Source: Bryoerythrophyllum caledonicum
Taxonomy: Eukaryota; Streptophyta; Bryopsida; Pottiales; Pottiaceae
NCBI GenBank assembly: GCA_963971425.1
Contig: OZ020515.1
Location: forward strand, 40,157,198-40,221,197
Length of the DNA: 64,000 nt
Reading direction: 5' to 3'
How positions within the stretch are numbered: the first letter of the stretch is position 1; each line of letters starts with the position of its first letter. Under the pieces are notes generated by a model, which saw nothing but the letters and a program-made list of their open reading frames with translations, was not told the DNA's origin and did no database searches. This document shows positions 20,187 to 30,835 of the stretch, piece by piece. A program made the translations under genes and the position numbers.

Positions 20187-22882
20187 GTAAAATCCATACT
20201 CTAACCCAGGAGCCCTACACCCTACGCCTAGAATATCATTTTACAAAACACAAACCTGCAGAAACTGTAATACATAATCATTTCAATCAACACATTTTAG
20301 CTTGAGTCGAGCTAAAGTGGAGCCAAAATAGCACACTCTTGGCTACACTTAAGCTCGACTCGAGCTAAAGTGCGGCTTAAATTACACACTGTTGGCTACA
20401 CTTTAGCTCGACTCGAGCTAAAGTGCGGACAAAGATGCATTAGACCAGTGCAATTCTGCTCAACAGAAGCTAAACTGTACAGGACCAATGCATCTCTGTT
20501 GGCACTTTAGCTCGACTCGAGCTAAATTGCGGTTTTAATTACACACTGTTGGCTACACTTTAGCTCGACTCGAGCTAAAGTGGGGACAAAGATGCATTAG
20601 ACCAGTGCAATTTTGCTCAACAGAAGCTAAACTATACAGGACCAATGCATCTCTGTTGGCACTTTAGCTCGACTCGAGCTAAATTGCGGTTTTAATTACA
20701 CACTCTTGGCTACACTTTAGCTCGACTCGAGCTAAAGTGCGGACAAAGATGCATTAGACCGGTACACTTTTGCTCAACAATAGCTAAACTGTACAGGACC
20801 AGTGCATCTTTGTTGGCACTTTAGCTCGACACGAGCTAAAGTGCGGCCTAAATTACACGCTGTTGGCTACACTTTAGCTCGAGTCGAGCTAAAGTGCGGA
20901 CAAAGATGCATTAGATCAATTTCACAACTCAATAACTCTGCCTATCAAAATAATCATCAATCTAATTATCAAATCCAAGACGCTTTACCTCGAATCGAGC
21001 TAAAGTGTAAAACAGATGAAATTACCCACAACCTAAACATCACCACTTTCATTCCTAAAAACATTCCAGAAGTAGAGGTTACCGATGATATCGATGACCC
21101 AACTCATGACTAGTTCTCGTTCACCTCTCAGAAATTGTGCATGAGCTTAAGTCCCGCTCCAACCACTTGAGAACCTCATACAGAGAGCTTCGTGAGTGAT
21201 TGAATCGGTTCGTAAGCTTTTTCACAGTTTCGGGAGTTGAACAAGAAGTTGTCATGAATTGATTGCATGGGTTGAGGAAAATATTAGAAATGACTATACT
21301 ATAATGCAGAGTGTTAAATAAATACTTTGCGTTCAGATACACTTTAGCTGGAGTCGAGCTAAAGTGTAACCTCTCCGTCCTTATTGGATGATCAATTTAG
21401 CAATCAAATATTTGTGCTTGGTTTTGTGTGTGTGCAGATCTGATAGGGACAGGATGGTGACTCAGCTGCAGCACTTCTTCCAGCCGAAGCCCGTCGACAT
21501 TGATGATGACGATGGAGACGACAACAACCACTCGGATTGCTGGGAGCTCAAAGACCCAACAATGACACTGAAGTGGACGCTGCTGTGGGCCCCCTACACA
21601 GAGAATCTAGTGTTTGGTCAGACCTTCGCTGGTGATATCAGTGAACCCCAGCACACCGACTTCAAGACCAAAATTACTGATGTAGTCCACGAAGATAAGG
21701 ATCTAGTGAAATTGTCGTGTGAAACAACCACTGAGTCTGTTGATCCTTATTTGTTCACTATTGTAGTGAACAATACTTCGTCTCCATTCTGTATCTACGA
21801 TTTAGTCAGTTCTCTTAGGGGGTCACAATTTAATGATATAGTGGCTCAGGTTGACCACGAAATCTCACAAAAGAAATGGGAGACTAGTAGTGGTTAGCCG
21901 CTGAAAGCGAAGGCTGTAGCAAATAAACTCCGCGTCATTCTTTCGAGAATGAGTATCTTTGCCGCTCTTGAGCAGGCAAAACTAATCGCGGCGAGGTGCC
22001 CAATAGAACTTTCGGTATTATCTGGGGCCGTAACCAATAGCGAGAATATGAGTCAAGCGTCGGTACCGGTTAGAACTCCAAGTGCAAGAACAAGTCGAAG
22101 CACCTTGCGGAACATGCTGTCCGCTTCTCCCGTCAAGAAGCGCTCAGCTGCCAAGAAGCCGGAGACCTCTTCTAGGAAGAAGACGAAACTCGTTTCAGAG
22201 GAGGAGTTGGCCAATTCGATGGCCTCTGCTCTATCAGAGCTCCCTTCGGCGCTCGGGTTCGGAGAGGTAATCGACTACACCAACGTCCAACAGATTTACC
22301 AGAAATTTTGGACGGAGTGTCAGAGCTGCTTCTTCCAAGGAGACAGAGATGAAGATCGAGCTTGACGTAATGAGGCTGCATAATGCACCGCCGGAGTGGA
22401 CGATCCGTGCATTCGAACCTCGCGGTATGGAGGAGTTGAAGCATTATTACCTCGAAATGCCGGACAAGACGCAGAAGCAGACTCTCTGCGTCATGCCCAA
22501 GCTCGATCATATGCCAACGACGGTTGCAGAGCTCAGCGACTGCGACTTCTGCATCATCAACAGCCAGCACAGCATTGCTGCATCAAAGTCGATGATAAAC
22601 GGCAACGTCCCGGAGGTTATGACAAGGCACTTTCGAACATGGCAGTGTTACATTGTCTGGACGGAGGACCTTGAGAAACTGAGGAAGATTTCCGCGTATT
22701 ATAATTGCGTAAATCACTTGGTCCAATTCAAGCCGACGTGGGCAACAAATATCCTTGGCTCTCGGGCGTTGTGGATCTAAGCTGGAAGACCAATGCCGAA
22801 GCACTCCGCCGCAGGCATTCGCGAGTCCCATAGGTCAGGTCGGAGAACGGCAGTGGAGATTGCCAATGACAAGAAGTTTGAG
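20176..22882 (+). pseudogene. Locus exons 1-2: acidic N-terminus and ParB-like segment
   Basis: Exon 1 is 20176-20186 and exon 2 is 21438-22882, ending GAG|GTAATT. The N-terminus MAERSDRDRMVTQLQHFFQP is followed by an acidic Asp run. A Ser/Lys/Arg-rich basic stretch (22080-22200) could carry a nuclear signal. The last 150 codons contain ELSDCDFCIINSQHSIAASK, then a W..YIVW segment and a NILGSRALWI helix. This spacing recalls ParB/Srx folds (a G-Q-H-R signature followed by a strand and a helix), but Gly and Arg of that signature are changed. Defects are TAG 21895-21897, TAA 22778-22780 and a frameshift near 22330. The ParB assignment is tentative. Confidence 0.45.
20294..20895. repeat. Palindrome/spacer array with 157-bp higher-order unit, inside intron 1
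   Basis: Palindromes (ACTTTAGCTCGA, one base, TCGAGCTAAAGT) start at 20294, 20347, 20400, 20504, 20557, 20661, 20714, 20818 and 20871, with degenerate ones near 20453, 20610 and 20766. Spacing is 51-53 bases, and three units form a 157-base repeat present about four times. Within each unit one spacer (GATGCATTAGACCAGTGC) is matched by an inverted relative (AGGACCAATGCATCTCTG) after the next palindrome. Confidence 0.9.
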
Positions 22883-23635
22883 GTAATTAATCCTAACCAA
22901 GGTCATGCACTTTAGCTCGATGTGAGTGGCCAAAGTGGGCCCTCACTCTTTTTTCTTCATTTTTTCGAGTTTTCTTGATAGTATTAACTAAATTTTAGCT
23001 AAATTGGTGGTCAATCCACCTATTAGAGTCAAAGTCCTAGATTAATAGGCCTAATGCCATGATGGGACACTAAGTTCCCTATCTTTTCCTCCTCCCTACT
23101 AATATACTTAAAAGTGTAGTGGAAGTGGAATGGACATGAAGAGAAAGATAAAAAATGGGAAGGAAGTCCTTGGAAAATGACCAAAAATTGAGAAATGGGT
23201 AAAAAATATGGGAAAAAATTGGAAGAGTGTCTCCCAGCAGGTAGAAGTAGTGGTAAAATTTCTAGAATTTTCCGAGTTGAATTGCTATTTTATTCTAGGG
23301 GTTGACTAGTTGATCGACGGGTTGACCACTCGGGAAAAATACTTAAAGAACTCCAAAAATGCTAGGAAAATTTAGGTAGACTAATTAGGGTGCTGGGAGT
23401 CCAGCTGTGTGGTTAGTTTTTGAAGTTATAAGTAAATTGCAAATCATCAGTAGATAGTAGTAGATCTAGTGTAATAGTCTTTAAAAGATCAAAAGAAAAA
23501 GAAAAAAAAAGGAAAAAAGAAAGAAAAAAAAAAGAAAAAGAACACAGCCAGGCAAAATGCCTAGCGAAGAGCGCTGGAGCTCTCTTTTTTGTGGGGGTCT
23601 GCTTCTTTTTTTTCTCCTCGTGAGCACCGGGAATC

Positions 23636-23960
23636 GGGGCGCGAGGAGAGCTGAATTGGGTGTGGGTGTGCCGCGAGTGTGCGGGCGTGAGGCACCTGTG
23701 TGTGCGCGGAAGCTGGGCTCTCTGTTTTTTTTTGGAAAAGAGCTGTTTGGAGAGGTGCGCCCTGGGCGCGAGGAGAGCTGAATCGGGTGTGGGTGTGGGC
23801 ACCGCGAACTGAGGGAGTGGGAGAGGAGCTCCTGTGAGCGAGAGGATCGAGAGCTGGAGCTCTCGTGTGTTGTTGGTTTTTTTTTTTTGGGTTGGGTGTG
23901 GGTGCGCCGCGAGTGCGGGCGTGAGGCACCTGTGTGCGAGAGCACCTGTGAGGGTGCAAC
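23636..23960. repeat. GC-rich imperfect direct repeats
   Basis: A segment GCGCGAGGAGAGCTGAAT followed by GGGTGTGGGTGTG occurs at about 23639 and 23767. A third related copy without the first half lies at about 23893 (GGGTGTGGGTGCGCCGCGAG). The GTGAGGCACCTGTGTG motif recurs at 23686 and 23920. These generate the long spurious ORFs in this part. Confidence 0.7.
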
Positions 23961-25337
23961 GAGGTGGAGGTTCCGGCGAGATCGAGCGAGGAGAGCTGAA
24001 GCTCTTGGGTTTTGGGAGGTCTCTCCTCTTCTTCCGTGTGAGCTGGGATCGGTGCGCGAGCTCCGGCTCCTGTGTGCAACGAGCGAGAGGCTCCAGGTGC
24101 CGCGATCGACGTGAGGATTCGGGGGCTGGAGACCAGGCGGAAGAGGTGTGCACCTCTGTGTGTGCGAGCTGGAGATCGGCCAGCGAGAGGAGTTCCTGTG
24201 AGCGGCGGAGCTGGGAGTTGAAGGCTGGAGCTACGTTTTTTTTTCTTTTCTTGTTGTTTTTTTTTTTTTTTCTTCTTTCTCACCTGTGTGAGGAAGTGTG
24301 AGCAGGAGGATGGCATCGGAAATCGCGCGTGTCTATAGACATGCGCAGTAGGGTGCATGGTGGTTGCCGGAAGGAGAGGCGAGCTGGAGGATCCAGGCGG
24401 GAAGAGTGCGCGTGTGTTCCGACCCGCGTGAGTTGGAAGTGAGGCGCGGATGTGGAGAAGAGCTGCGCGAAGGTGTTCACGATCTAGAAGGCGCTGTGGA
24501 AGAGATCGTTGAGCTGGAAGTGAAGTGCTGGAGTCGAAGGTGAGCGAGAAGAGGCTGCAGCGATTGGACCAGGGAGTATTTCTTGGGTGAAGCTATCTTC
24601 CTTAAATTCTCACATGCATGCAGTCGTAGCAGTTCTTCCTGTGTGTTGATTGAATTTGTGGGATCTCTAAACGTGCGCGGAAGCGCTTGAGGATTTTTTT
24701 TGACTTTAGGGTTTTGGAACTTAGTAATGATTGCTCGCTGGTCGATGCAAGAATGCTGGAGCACACTTAAGTGAGAGTGGCTGGCTCGTGTAAGTTGAGC
24801 CAAATTTTATTTCATCTTCTTTTTTTTTGCTAAATAGTTTAGGGAATGCTTGTAAGTTGGTGCTCGTTGGAACCGTTGGGAAGTTGATGAATGGCGTTTC
24901 CACTTGAATGATGCGTGGACTCGTGAGGGAGTCGTGAATGCTTGTTGTGGCTGTAGGTCACCGCTGCCGCCTATATGAGGCAGTTTTCAAGGTCCGGTTG
25001 AATCTTCTAATGAGTCTATCGTCAAGAACACGAAGAATGGATGAGACTAGAAGTTGAAAACGCTCAATTCGGATTTAATCTTGGGAAGTTAAGCTGTTTA
25101 AAACAAAAAGAGGGGAAACTGGAATTCACAGGGACTGTCTACTGCCACTGCTGGTTGAGGTCGGTGTTAGTCTTGAATGAGGTATTTAGTGGTTTATTCA
25201 AGTTGGAATTGAGCTGCGGATTAGGTTAAGAGGAAATTTTTTTGGATTCGGAGTCCCGAATCAAAAGATAAAGGTGGCTAAAGTTGTTGCTCAAAACAGG
25301 ATCTGGATCAGGCCTGATCAGCCGACCTAAACAAAAA

Positions 25338-25440
25338 ATATATATATATATATAATAAAATAAAAATAAATAAATAAATAAATAATAAAACAACAAAAAA
25401 TTAAAATAAATGAATAAATAAATAATAAGTAATAATACTC
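25338..25440. repeat. AT-rich microsatellite
   Basis: A (TA)n run is followed by AAATA/AATA repeats and similar poor-complexity sequence to about 25440, inside intron 2 of the large locus. Confidence 0.85.
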
Positions 25441-25824
25441 ATAATAACTAATAGCCATAATAATTAGATAACAATTCATTAGTTAACTGTTCACACCTAT
25501 TTAAGTTATCCAGAGCTAAGTGATTAAAATTCCAAGGGAGGGTTAATCGAGTTCACTTAACTGGGTTAAGATAGTAGTACTATTACTTCCTAAATATATA
25601 AATGGATACGCCAAGATCCAAATCCAGTAAAGGTAGAATGTATGGTTAAGCATAAGGAATGGTTTAAGTGGTGTAAGAATAGGACCTTGTGGGTTTAAAA
25701 ATTGATTCTCTTAGGGGGTCTATTTTTGGGCTTACACTCGACTCGAGCTAACTTGTGTGTTTGCACTTTTTTAGTATAGTTGTGTACATAGATTCAATCA
25801 CATATAGTGTATACTCTCCGGTTG

Positions 25825-25851
25825 CAAGTTAGCTCGACTCGAGCTAACTTG
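25825..25851. repeat. 27-bp palindrome with altered arms
   Basis: The arms are CAAGTTAGCTCGA and TCGAGCTAACTTG around one C. Compared with the common CACTTTAGCTCGA form, both arms carry the matching changes, so perfect symmetry is kept. Confidence 0.95.
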
Positions 25852-25929
25852 AGTTTCTTGGACCTACTGGCCACGTTTATTTTCTACTGTGATTGTACAC
25901 TAAAGCAACCCTGCCAATGTTCTGCACAG

Positions 25930-27290
25930 CCATTTCTAAATGCGGTTTGTGAGCGCTTCGCAATGATCAACGTTGCGAAAAGCCAGGCAACGCTCAAGAA
26001 AGCCGGAAAGGCAAAGGAGCTCTCGATTACAAACGAGGTGAAGATTATCACCTCGTGTGATGAGATCTTCAAGCTCTGATCGGACGTCATCTCTTCTGCG
26101 GCACAAGGCGACCTTATCAACGTCGATTCAACAACGTCGCCCTTGTCAAAGTTTAAGGACGCCAAGTCCTGAGTGCCTGAGAAAGATGGGGTTTTGACGC
26201 GCGAGTTCTTCAAGTTCTTCGGCAACATGACCGAGGCTGATCACGCAACACTGTGTAAGCATATACTCAATCGGTCAGGACCATCGCGAAAACTACCTTA
26301 TCCTAAGGTGGTTGTGAAGCAGCCGCAATCAGTGCTGGAGGATTGTTACAGCGCCCGGGACCGGGTTGATCGAAGGAAGAGGAAGGAGGTCGCTTGGATG
26401 GAGCTTCAGTTGATCATGCCGGAGCTCGCCTTCTTCAACAGCACTGGAGCGTACAGTCGTTCCAACTCGCGAAAGTTCAAGACGAACTACAACGTCAGCA
26501 AGGCCTCAAAGTGTGCCTTCTTGGATTGGGGTCCACCGGATTCGTACTATGCAAAATCGAGGCAGACGCAGTTTCGCAACTACAAATGTGAAGATCTCTC
26601 TCCGTATGCGAAGGAGTTCTTCAGAGTCTTCATCGATGTGCGGTCACGGTTCGTTGCACCTTTGGGGGCCTTGCACTTTTGTCCATACAAGGCGGCAACC
26701 AACTCGCTCGGAGGATGGCCCTCAGATTCGTGGCGTAACATGGGTTGCAACGTGAAGCTTGGCATCATCGACTTCCGTAATATCACTGGTTTCGCAGGGA
26801 AGGCAACGTCGTCATTGGAGAAGCCCTTCTTCGACGAGTTCATGACAATGTTCGCATCGAAAGGGCAGCCCTCACCGGTCTTCCAACGTGGCTCTTTATT
26901 TACGGCGACGAGTAGTCACACCTTCAAGTGACAGCGTTTGCTGAGGGCCTGTCGTTGTGCCATGCATATGATGTGCTGCAGTCGAAGTATCTTCCCTCCG
27001 AGAACGAGCGCTTGGGGGGATTTGCACCGAAGACCAACAACGCTCTCGACCCGGTTCGCCTCCTTTTTCTCTTCAAGTTGGAGCTTACGCAGATCCCGGC
27101 CGTGAAGAAGACCTACGCAGCTCCGGAGCATGTGTTGCACACCAAGCTGCGCAAGTACAACGAGCTGGCGTATTCGATGAACATGAACGAGCTGAGGATG
27201 GAGTTCTTCATCAAGGTTCTGGAGCTGTTCTGCAAGAGGGGGGAGTCTGTTGTCCAGCTGTTTGGCGGGACTAAATTACTGACTGCAAGT
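25930..27290 (+). pseudogene. Locus exon 3: permuted DNA-methyltransferase-like domain
   Basis: Starts after TTCTGCACAG and ends AGT|GTGCTAAG. In order it encodes a helical linker, then AFLDWGPPDSYY near 26520, aligned with motif IV (DPPY) but reading GPPD. A helix LSPYAKEFFRVFIDVRSRF and a strand LGALHFCPY follow, as after motif IV of DNA methylases. Near the end come VLELFCKRGESVVQLFGGTK (motif I-like, usual form FxGxG). Motif IV before motif I is the beta-class order of bacterial N4C/N6A methylases. Key residues are altered, so catalysis is unlikely. Defects are TGA 26077-26079, TGA 26170-26172, a frameshift near 26875 and TAG 26913-26915. Confidence 0.5.
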
Positions 27291-27576
27291 GTGCTAAGTA
27301 TCCTTGCAGTTTAGCTCGACTCGAGCTAAACTGTTGATTCCTTCTCTGATTGCGCATGTATTGTTTCAGAGAGGTCGTCCACGATTTTATAGCGTGGCAC
27401 TTTAGCTCGAGCCGAGCTTAAGTGTCGGCTTATACTTATATGGTTTTCTAGCAGTCATCAATCGTCATCAAATCCTTTCAAGTTTTAATAGCTGCGTTTT
27501 CGTATAAGTGTTCTTTTGTGCTCACTTTAGCTCGATTCGACCTAAAGTGTAACTTGTTCAATCCATTGGTGTGCAG
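27291..27576 (+). other. Intron 3 carrying three palindromes
   Basis: The donor is AGT|GTGCTAAG and the acceptor is TTGGTGTGCAG. Three copies of the TTTAGCTCGA...TCGAGCTAAA palindrome lie at about 27309, 27397 and 27522 within 286 bases; the first has perfect CAGTTTAGC/GCTAAACTG arms. Splicing joins the motif I-like strand to a LGAFCIFHDTD strand in phase, as expected for a Rossmann-type fold. Confidence 0.55.
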
Positions 27577-28541
27577 ATGTTGGATCTGGGAGCATTCTGC
27601 ATATTCCACGACACCGATGAGCAAGACCCCGACAACGCCCTGGAGGTAGCGTTGACGTTGGATCGGGCTGATTTCAATGTTGCTTCATATCACGTCAACG
27701 CGGAGATCTTCCCCGAGCTTGGAGAGGCCGTTGCAAAGGGGAACAAGAAAGCGGTTATTGATCTCGTCGATGAGGAAGAGGAAGAGGATGTGGTCCCGAG
27801 CCCCCCTGGGTGTGTGCCCGAGCACCTGTACGGCCACACTTGATGCCGATTCCCATGACGATTTGGAAACCGCCACTCCGCCGGAGCTTCATAGTGGCTC
27901 TCAGTTTGAAGCGGGAGAGACAATGGGTACCTCGCGGCAGCGGCTCGATTTCCTGGAGTTGGAATCGCTTGATATCTCCGAGAGGCCACATTCCGCTCCG
28001 ACCTTGGGTGGGTCATCCGCTCGGCCCGCAGCCAAGAAGAGGAAAGTTGCCGGCGCGACCGGACGCTCTCCGTTGGCAACGGCGAGCAGTGCTCAGGACG
28101 ACATCAAGTTTATCGCCCTCGAGAAGAAGCTTGAAGAGGAGGCCACCCGGATGAGGTTGATGGAGCAGCGGCTGGCGGAGCGTGACGAGGAGCTCAGGGA
28201 TCTGCAGCGGAGGCGTGACGAGGAGATGAAGAGGGACCAAGATCAGAGGCATGCCGATATGATGCTCATGATGCAGAGATTCATGACCGCTTCTTTGCCT
28301 CCTGTTACCACGACACCACCCGTAGTGAATTTTACGATCCCTCAGCCTCCCATCTCAGTTGAAGAAGGGACTGGGAGTCTGCCTCGCGGTTCGCTGCTGC
28401 CGTCTCCGGCGGGTTCCTCCCCCGTCTCCATCGGGGGTCAATCGCTTCTTGTTCCCCCATCCCCGTTGACCCGCCCCTCTTCCCCTCCGAAGTCGCCCGC
28501 TTGGGACATATCTATTGTTGATGTCCCCAACTCATCGTCAG
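27577..28541 (+). pseudogene. Locus exon 4: end of methylase-like fold, NLS, coiled coil, Pro/Ser-rich tail
   Basis: It opens with MLDLGAFCIFHDTDEQ, which continues the methylase-like fold after motif I and has an acidic residue where the cofactor-binding strand usually ends. A frameshift near 27830 separates an acidic region (DLVDEEEEEDVV) from the rest. Then come a PAAKKRKVAG nuclear-localisation-like motif near 28030, a strongly charged coiled coil (28100-28290, EKKLEEEATRMRLMEQRLAE and onward) and a Pro/Ser-rich segment. The exon ends TCAG|GTTAGTG. A nuclear protein is inferred. Confidence 0.5.
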
Positions 28542-28749
28542 GTTAGTGTTACGTAGTTGCAAGTGTATAGAGGCAGAACATTTTGTAAATGTCCAATTTT
28601 GTACTCCAGTATTTTTTGTTAATATTACAGTGCTCAGTGATCACTTCAACTCGACTCGAGCTAAACTGCTTGACATCTGACGACTCTGACTTGTATCAGT
28701 GTCCAATGTGCGCATCTGCTCATGGGTTGAAGTTGTTGAATTTTTTCAG

Positions 28750-29021
28750 ATCTAAGTTTTGGTGATGACGCGATTGCTCAACCAGTCGTAGATGAGGTCG
28801 TCCAAACCGCAGTCCCAGTCGTAGAGGATGTCGTCCAAGCTTCGGCCGTGCTCGTAGACGAGATCAATCATGATTCTCCTGTCCCGGAGCCCCCTCTTCT
28901 TGTCGTGGAACCGTGCCCTCAAATGGTTCTGGAGCACTCGGAACCCCTTCACACCATGCAAGTTTCGTTGGAATCGATGGGGGTCCGAAACGAATTGCTC
29001 GAAGACGATGAAGTTCTCGAG
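28750..29021 (+). CDS. Locus exon 5: Val/Glu-rich short repeats
   Basis: The exon starts after TTTTTTCAG and is in phase with the previous one (G|AT). It encodes two tandem copies of a VV[DE][DE]VVQ-type repeat (QPVVDEVVQTAVPVVEDVVQ) and then an acidic C-terminal stretch. It either ends at GAG|GTGCTC (29021), joining the FCP1-like exon in phase 0, or reads on to the TAA at 29031-29033. The intron before it (28542-28749) contains a palindrome near 28643. Confidence 0.5.
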
Positions 29022-29163
29022 GTGCTCTTCTAACACTATTCTCACTCTGCGCTTCCCCGTGTCGCTTCCCCCTGTCTATTCTCTTCATTCTACATTATGT
29101 TGACTTGTCGTTGTTAATGAATCTTTAGTAATATTGTTCGTTCTCCTGGCGTTTCCGAACCAG

Positions 29164-29958
29164 GTCTGCGAGGCATCAATAAGTGGTGCCAGTAATTTAG
29201 AAGAAATACCTATAGTCTTTTCAGATTCCAAGGGCAGGTGGTTGAATGTTGGGCTGGACCTAAATGGGATTCTATGCACGTGTAAGCCATCGTGGCAGGC
29301 CAAGGGATCCAGGAACTCTACCCCGTCCATTCACTCCGCTTCGCTGCCGGCCGAAGTAGGCCCTAAGCTAGTTCGGGTGCGCCCTGGTTGTGCTGAATTC
29401 CTTACGAAGTTGTCTAAGATTGCAACCATCACAATCTGGAGTTCAATGATGGAATCTACAACACGTGAGATATGTCAATATCTTTTTCAGCATAGTTCTG
29501 CGTATCCTCTCAGGATCTTTGGTCAGGAGAGTTGCAATAGGGTTCCCGAGCGTAGAGTCGGTAGCAAAACAATCTACATGAAGGAATTTGGCACTCAAAA
29601 GGACATCTTCTTGAAGACGTTATCGAACCATCTCTTCAATAGGTTGGGCCGTGAGTATACTCCGGCAAATACGCTTGTCATTGACGATAGCCCGATTAAG
29701 CATGTGCTCAATTTGCCGGAGAACGTCCTTCTTCTTCCGTCATGGTCGCACAACCATGATGGCGCGAGAGATGATTATGTACTGCTGGAGGAATTGCTGC
29801 CATATCTCTCTGACCTTCATCAGTTTTCGGGTGGCCTAGCGCACTACCGTGCTGAACATCCCTCCGGCCGGGAGATGTTCTATAATGATCAGAAGACGTG
29901 TGGTCAGTCTGCGAGTATCTGTAACGCAATTCTAGCCTATCAGAATCTCCGTTCCTAA
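29164..29958 (+). CDS. FCP1/SCP (NLI-interacting factor)-like phosphatase domain
   Basis: It starts after CCGAACCAG and is open to TAA 29956-29958 (265 codons). The HAD-type signature appears as VGLDLNGILCTC near 29250, followed by VRPGCAEFLTKL and ITIWSSMM. A VIDDSPIKHVL block near 29690 is the second acidic motif of FCP1/SCP domains, and LLPSWSHN...LLEELLPYL closes the domain. FCP1/SCP enzymes usually dephosphorylate RNA polymerase II CTD serines using DxDx(T/V). Here the second Asp is Asn and Thr is Ile; plant FCP1-like proteins with DLNG-type motifs are known to me, but activity here is doubtful. Whether it is fused to the upstream exons or starts its own gene is unresolved. Confidence 0.7.
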   Translation, partial: VCEASISGASNLEEIPIVFSDSKGRWLNVGLDLNGILCTCKPSWQAKGSRNSTPSIHSASLPAEVGPKLVRVRPGCAEFLTKLSKIATITIWSSMMESTTREICQYLFQHSSAYPLRIFGQESCNRVPERRVGSKTIYMKEFGTQKDIFLKTLSNHLFNRLGREYTPANTLVIDDSPIKHVLNLPENVLLLPSWSHNHDGARDDYVLLEELLPYLSDLHQFSGGLAHYRAEHPSGREMFYNDQKTCGQSASICNAILAYQNLRS

Positions 29959-30226
29959 TGTAGTTGGAAACGCTTAGATCCTTAATACACTTTAGGTCGA
30001 ATAGAGCTAAACTGTTTCGATTGACTGCAGCTCCATTTTGTAAATTTTGTTGGACTGTCTTTTGTATATATTTTTTGATAATACAAATGGAGATGTTTCT
30101 CCACTGTGTTTGTTGCGCGGATTGGATACCTACTACTGAGGGAATGTTGTCCTCTTTCTAATGATTGGAGTTTTCATCTATTGTTTCTGAGGTATGTGAG
30201 TGTCACTTTTGTTGAAATTTCTACAG

Positions 30227-30544
30227 GGCTGTGATTGTCGGGCGTCCGTGGATTCCTTGTTGGGCCCAGAGGAGTTCGCCCTTTCCCTTCGGAGTAAAGG
30301 GCTTTTGTTGCACTCTGCTGCAACCGTGCAGTCAACCATGGATTATTCGACCATGGCGGTGGACGACGGAGTTGTTGAAAGTCCTATTGCATGGGAGCCA
30401 ATTCATGAAAGGAACAACTCACCTTCGCCGCAATGGCCACGTTCAGTTCCGGGGTCTCCGCGTTTAAACCTGGATAATTATACTCCGGCAAAACGTATTC
30501 TCTATGACGGTTTAAGGGATGCCACTTACCAATGCTCGCTCACG
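30227..30544 (+). CDS. Locus exon, unrecognised product
   Basis: An open segment of 106 codons between TTCTACAG and ACG|GTGCGTG. The product contains GPEEFALSLRSKGLLLHSAA, a Ser/Pro-rich middle and YTPAKRILYDGLRDATYQCS. No domain is recognised. It splices in phase 0 to the exon at 30836. No phase-compatible link from the FCP1-like exon was found, so an exon may be missing between them. Confidence 0.45.
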
Positions 30545-30835
30545 GTGCGTGTTATGTTGACCTCCAAGTTATTGCACTATTGAGTCGTTCTTGCCTAGGG
30601 AGTCTTGGTTTGTTGTTGAGGTACCTTGCACTCTTGTAGTTTTGTTTCATTTGTGCCTGTTTTTGTTCATTGGATGTTAAATGTGCTCTGTGAATTTTTC
30701 CTTCTGCATCTTAGCTCCATACGACCTAAAGTGCACTAGGATGGATCTTGATGATATAGTTTTCATGTGTGCCGTATAGGTGTATTAGACCTAAAAGTGT
30801 ATTTGTTTGGATTGTTTGTGGCGCCTATTGTGCAG

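Larger units (their letters stand above)
22883..25929 (+). other. Large intron 2 with low-complexity and palindromes
   Basis: The donor is GAG|GTAATT at 22883 and the acceptor is TTCTGCACAG at 25929; the flanking frames join in phase. The intron contains a palindrome at 22908, poly-A/G runs (23480-23540), GC-rich triplicated segments (23630-24200), an AT microsatellite (25338-25430) and palindromes at 25735 and 25825. Large ORFs over 23413-24358 are low-complexity and judged non-coding. A separate inserted element could be hidden here. Confidence 0.5.

Noticed and set aside
23413-24358. Two long overlapping minus-strand ORFs (about 250-265 codons)
   Set aside because: They are low-complexity His/Pro/Arg/Ser products made by GC-rich repeats and homopolymers inside an intron, with no domain.
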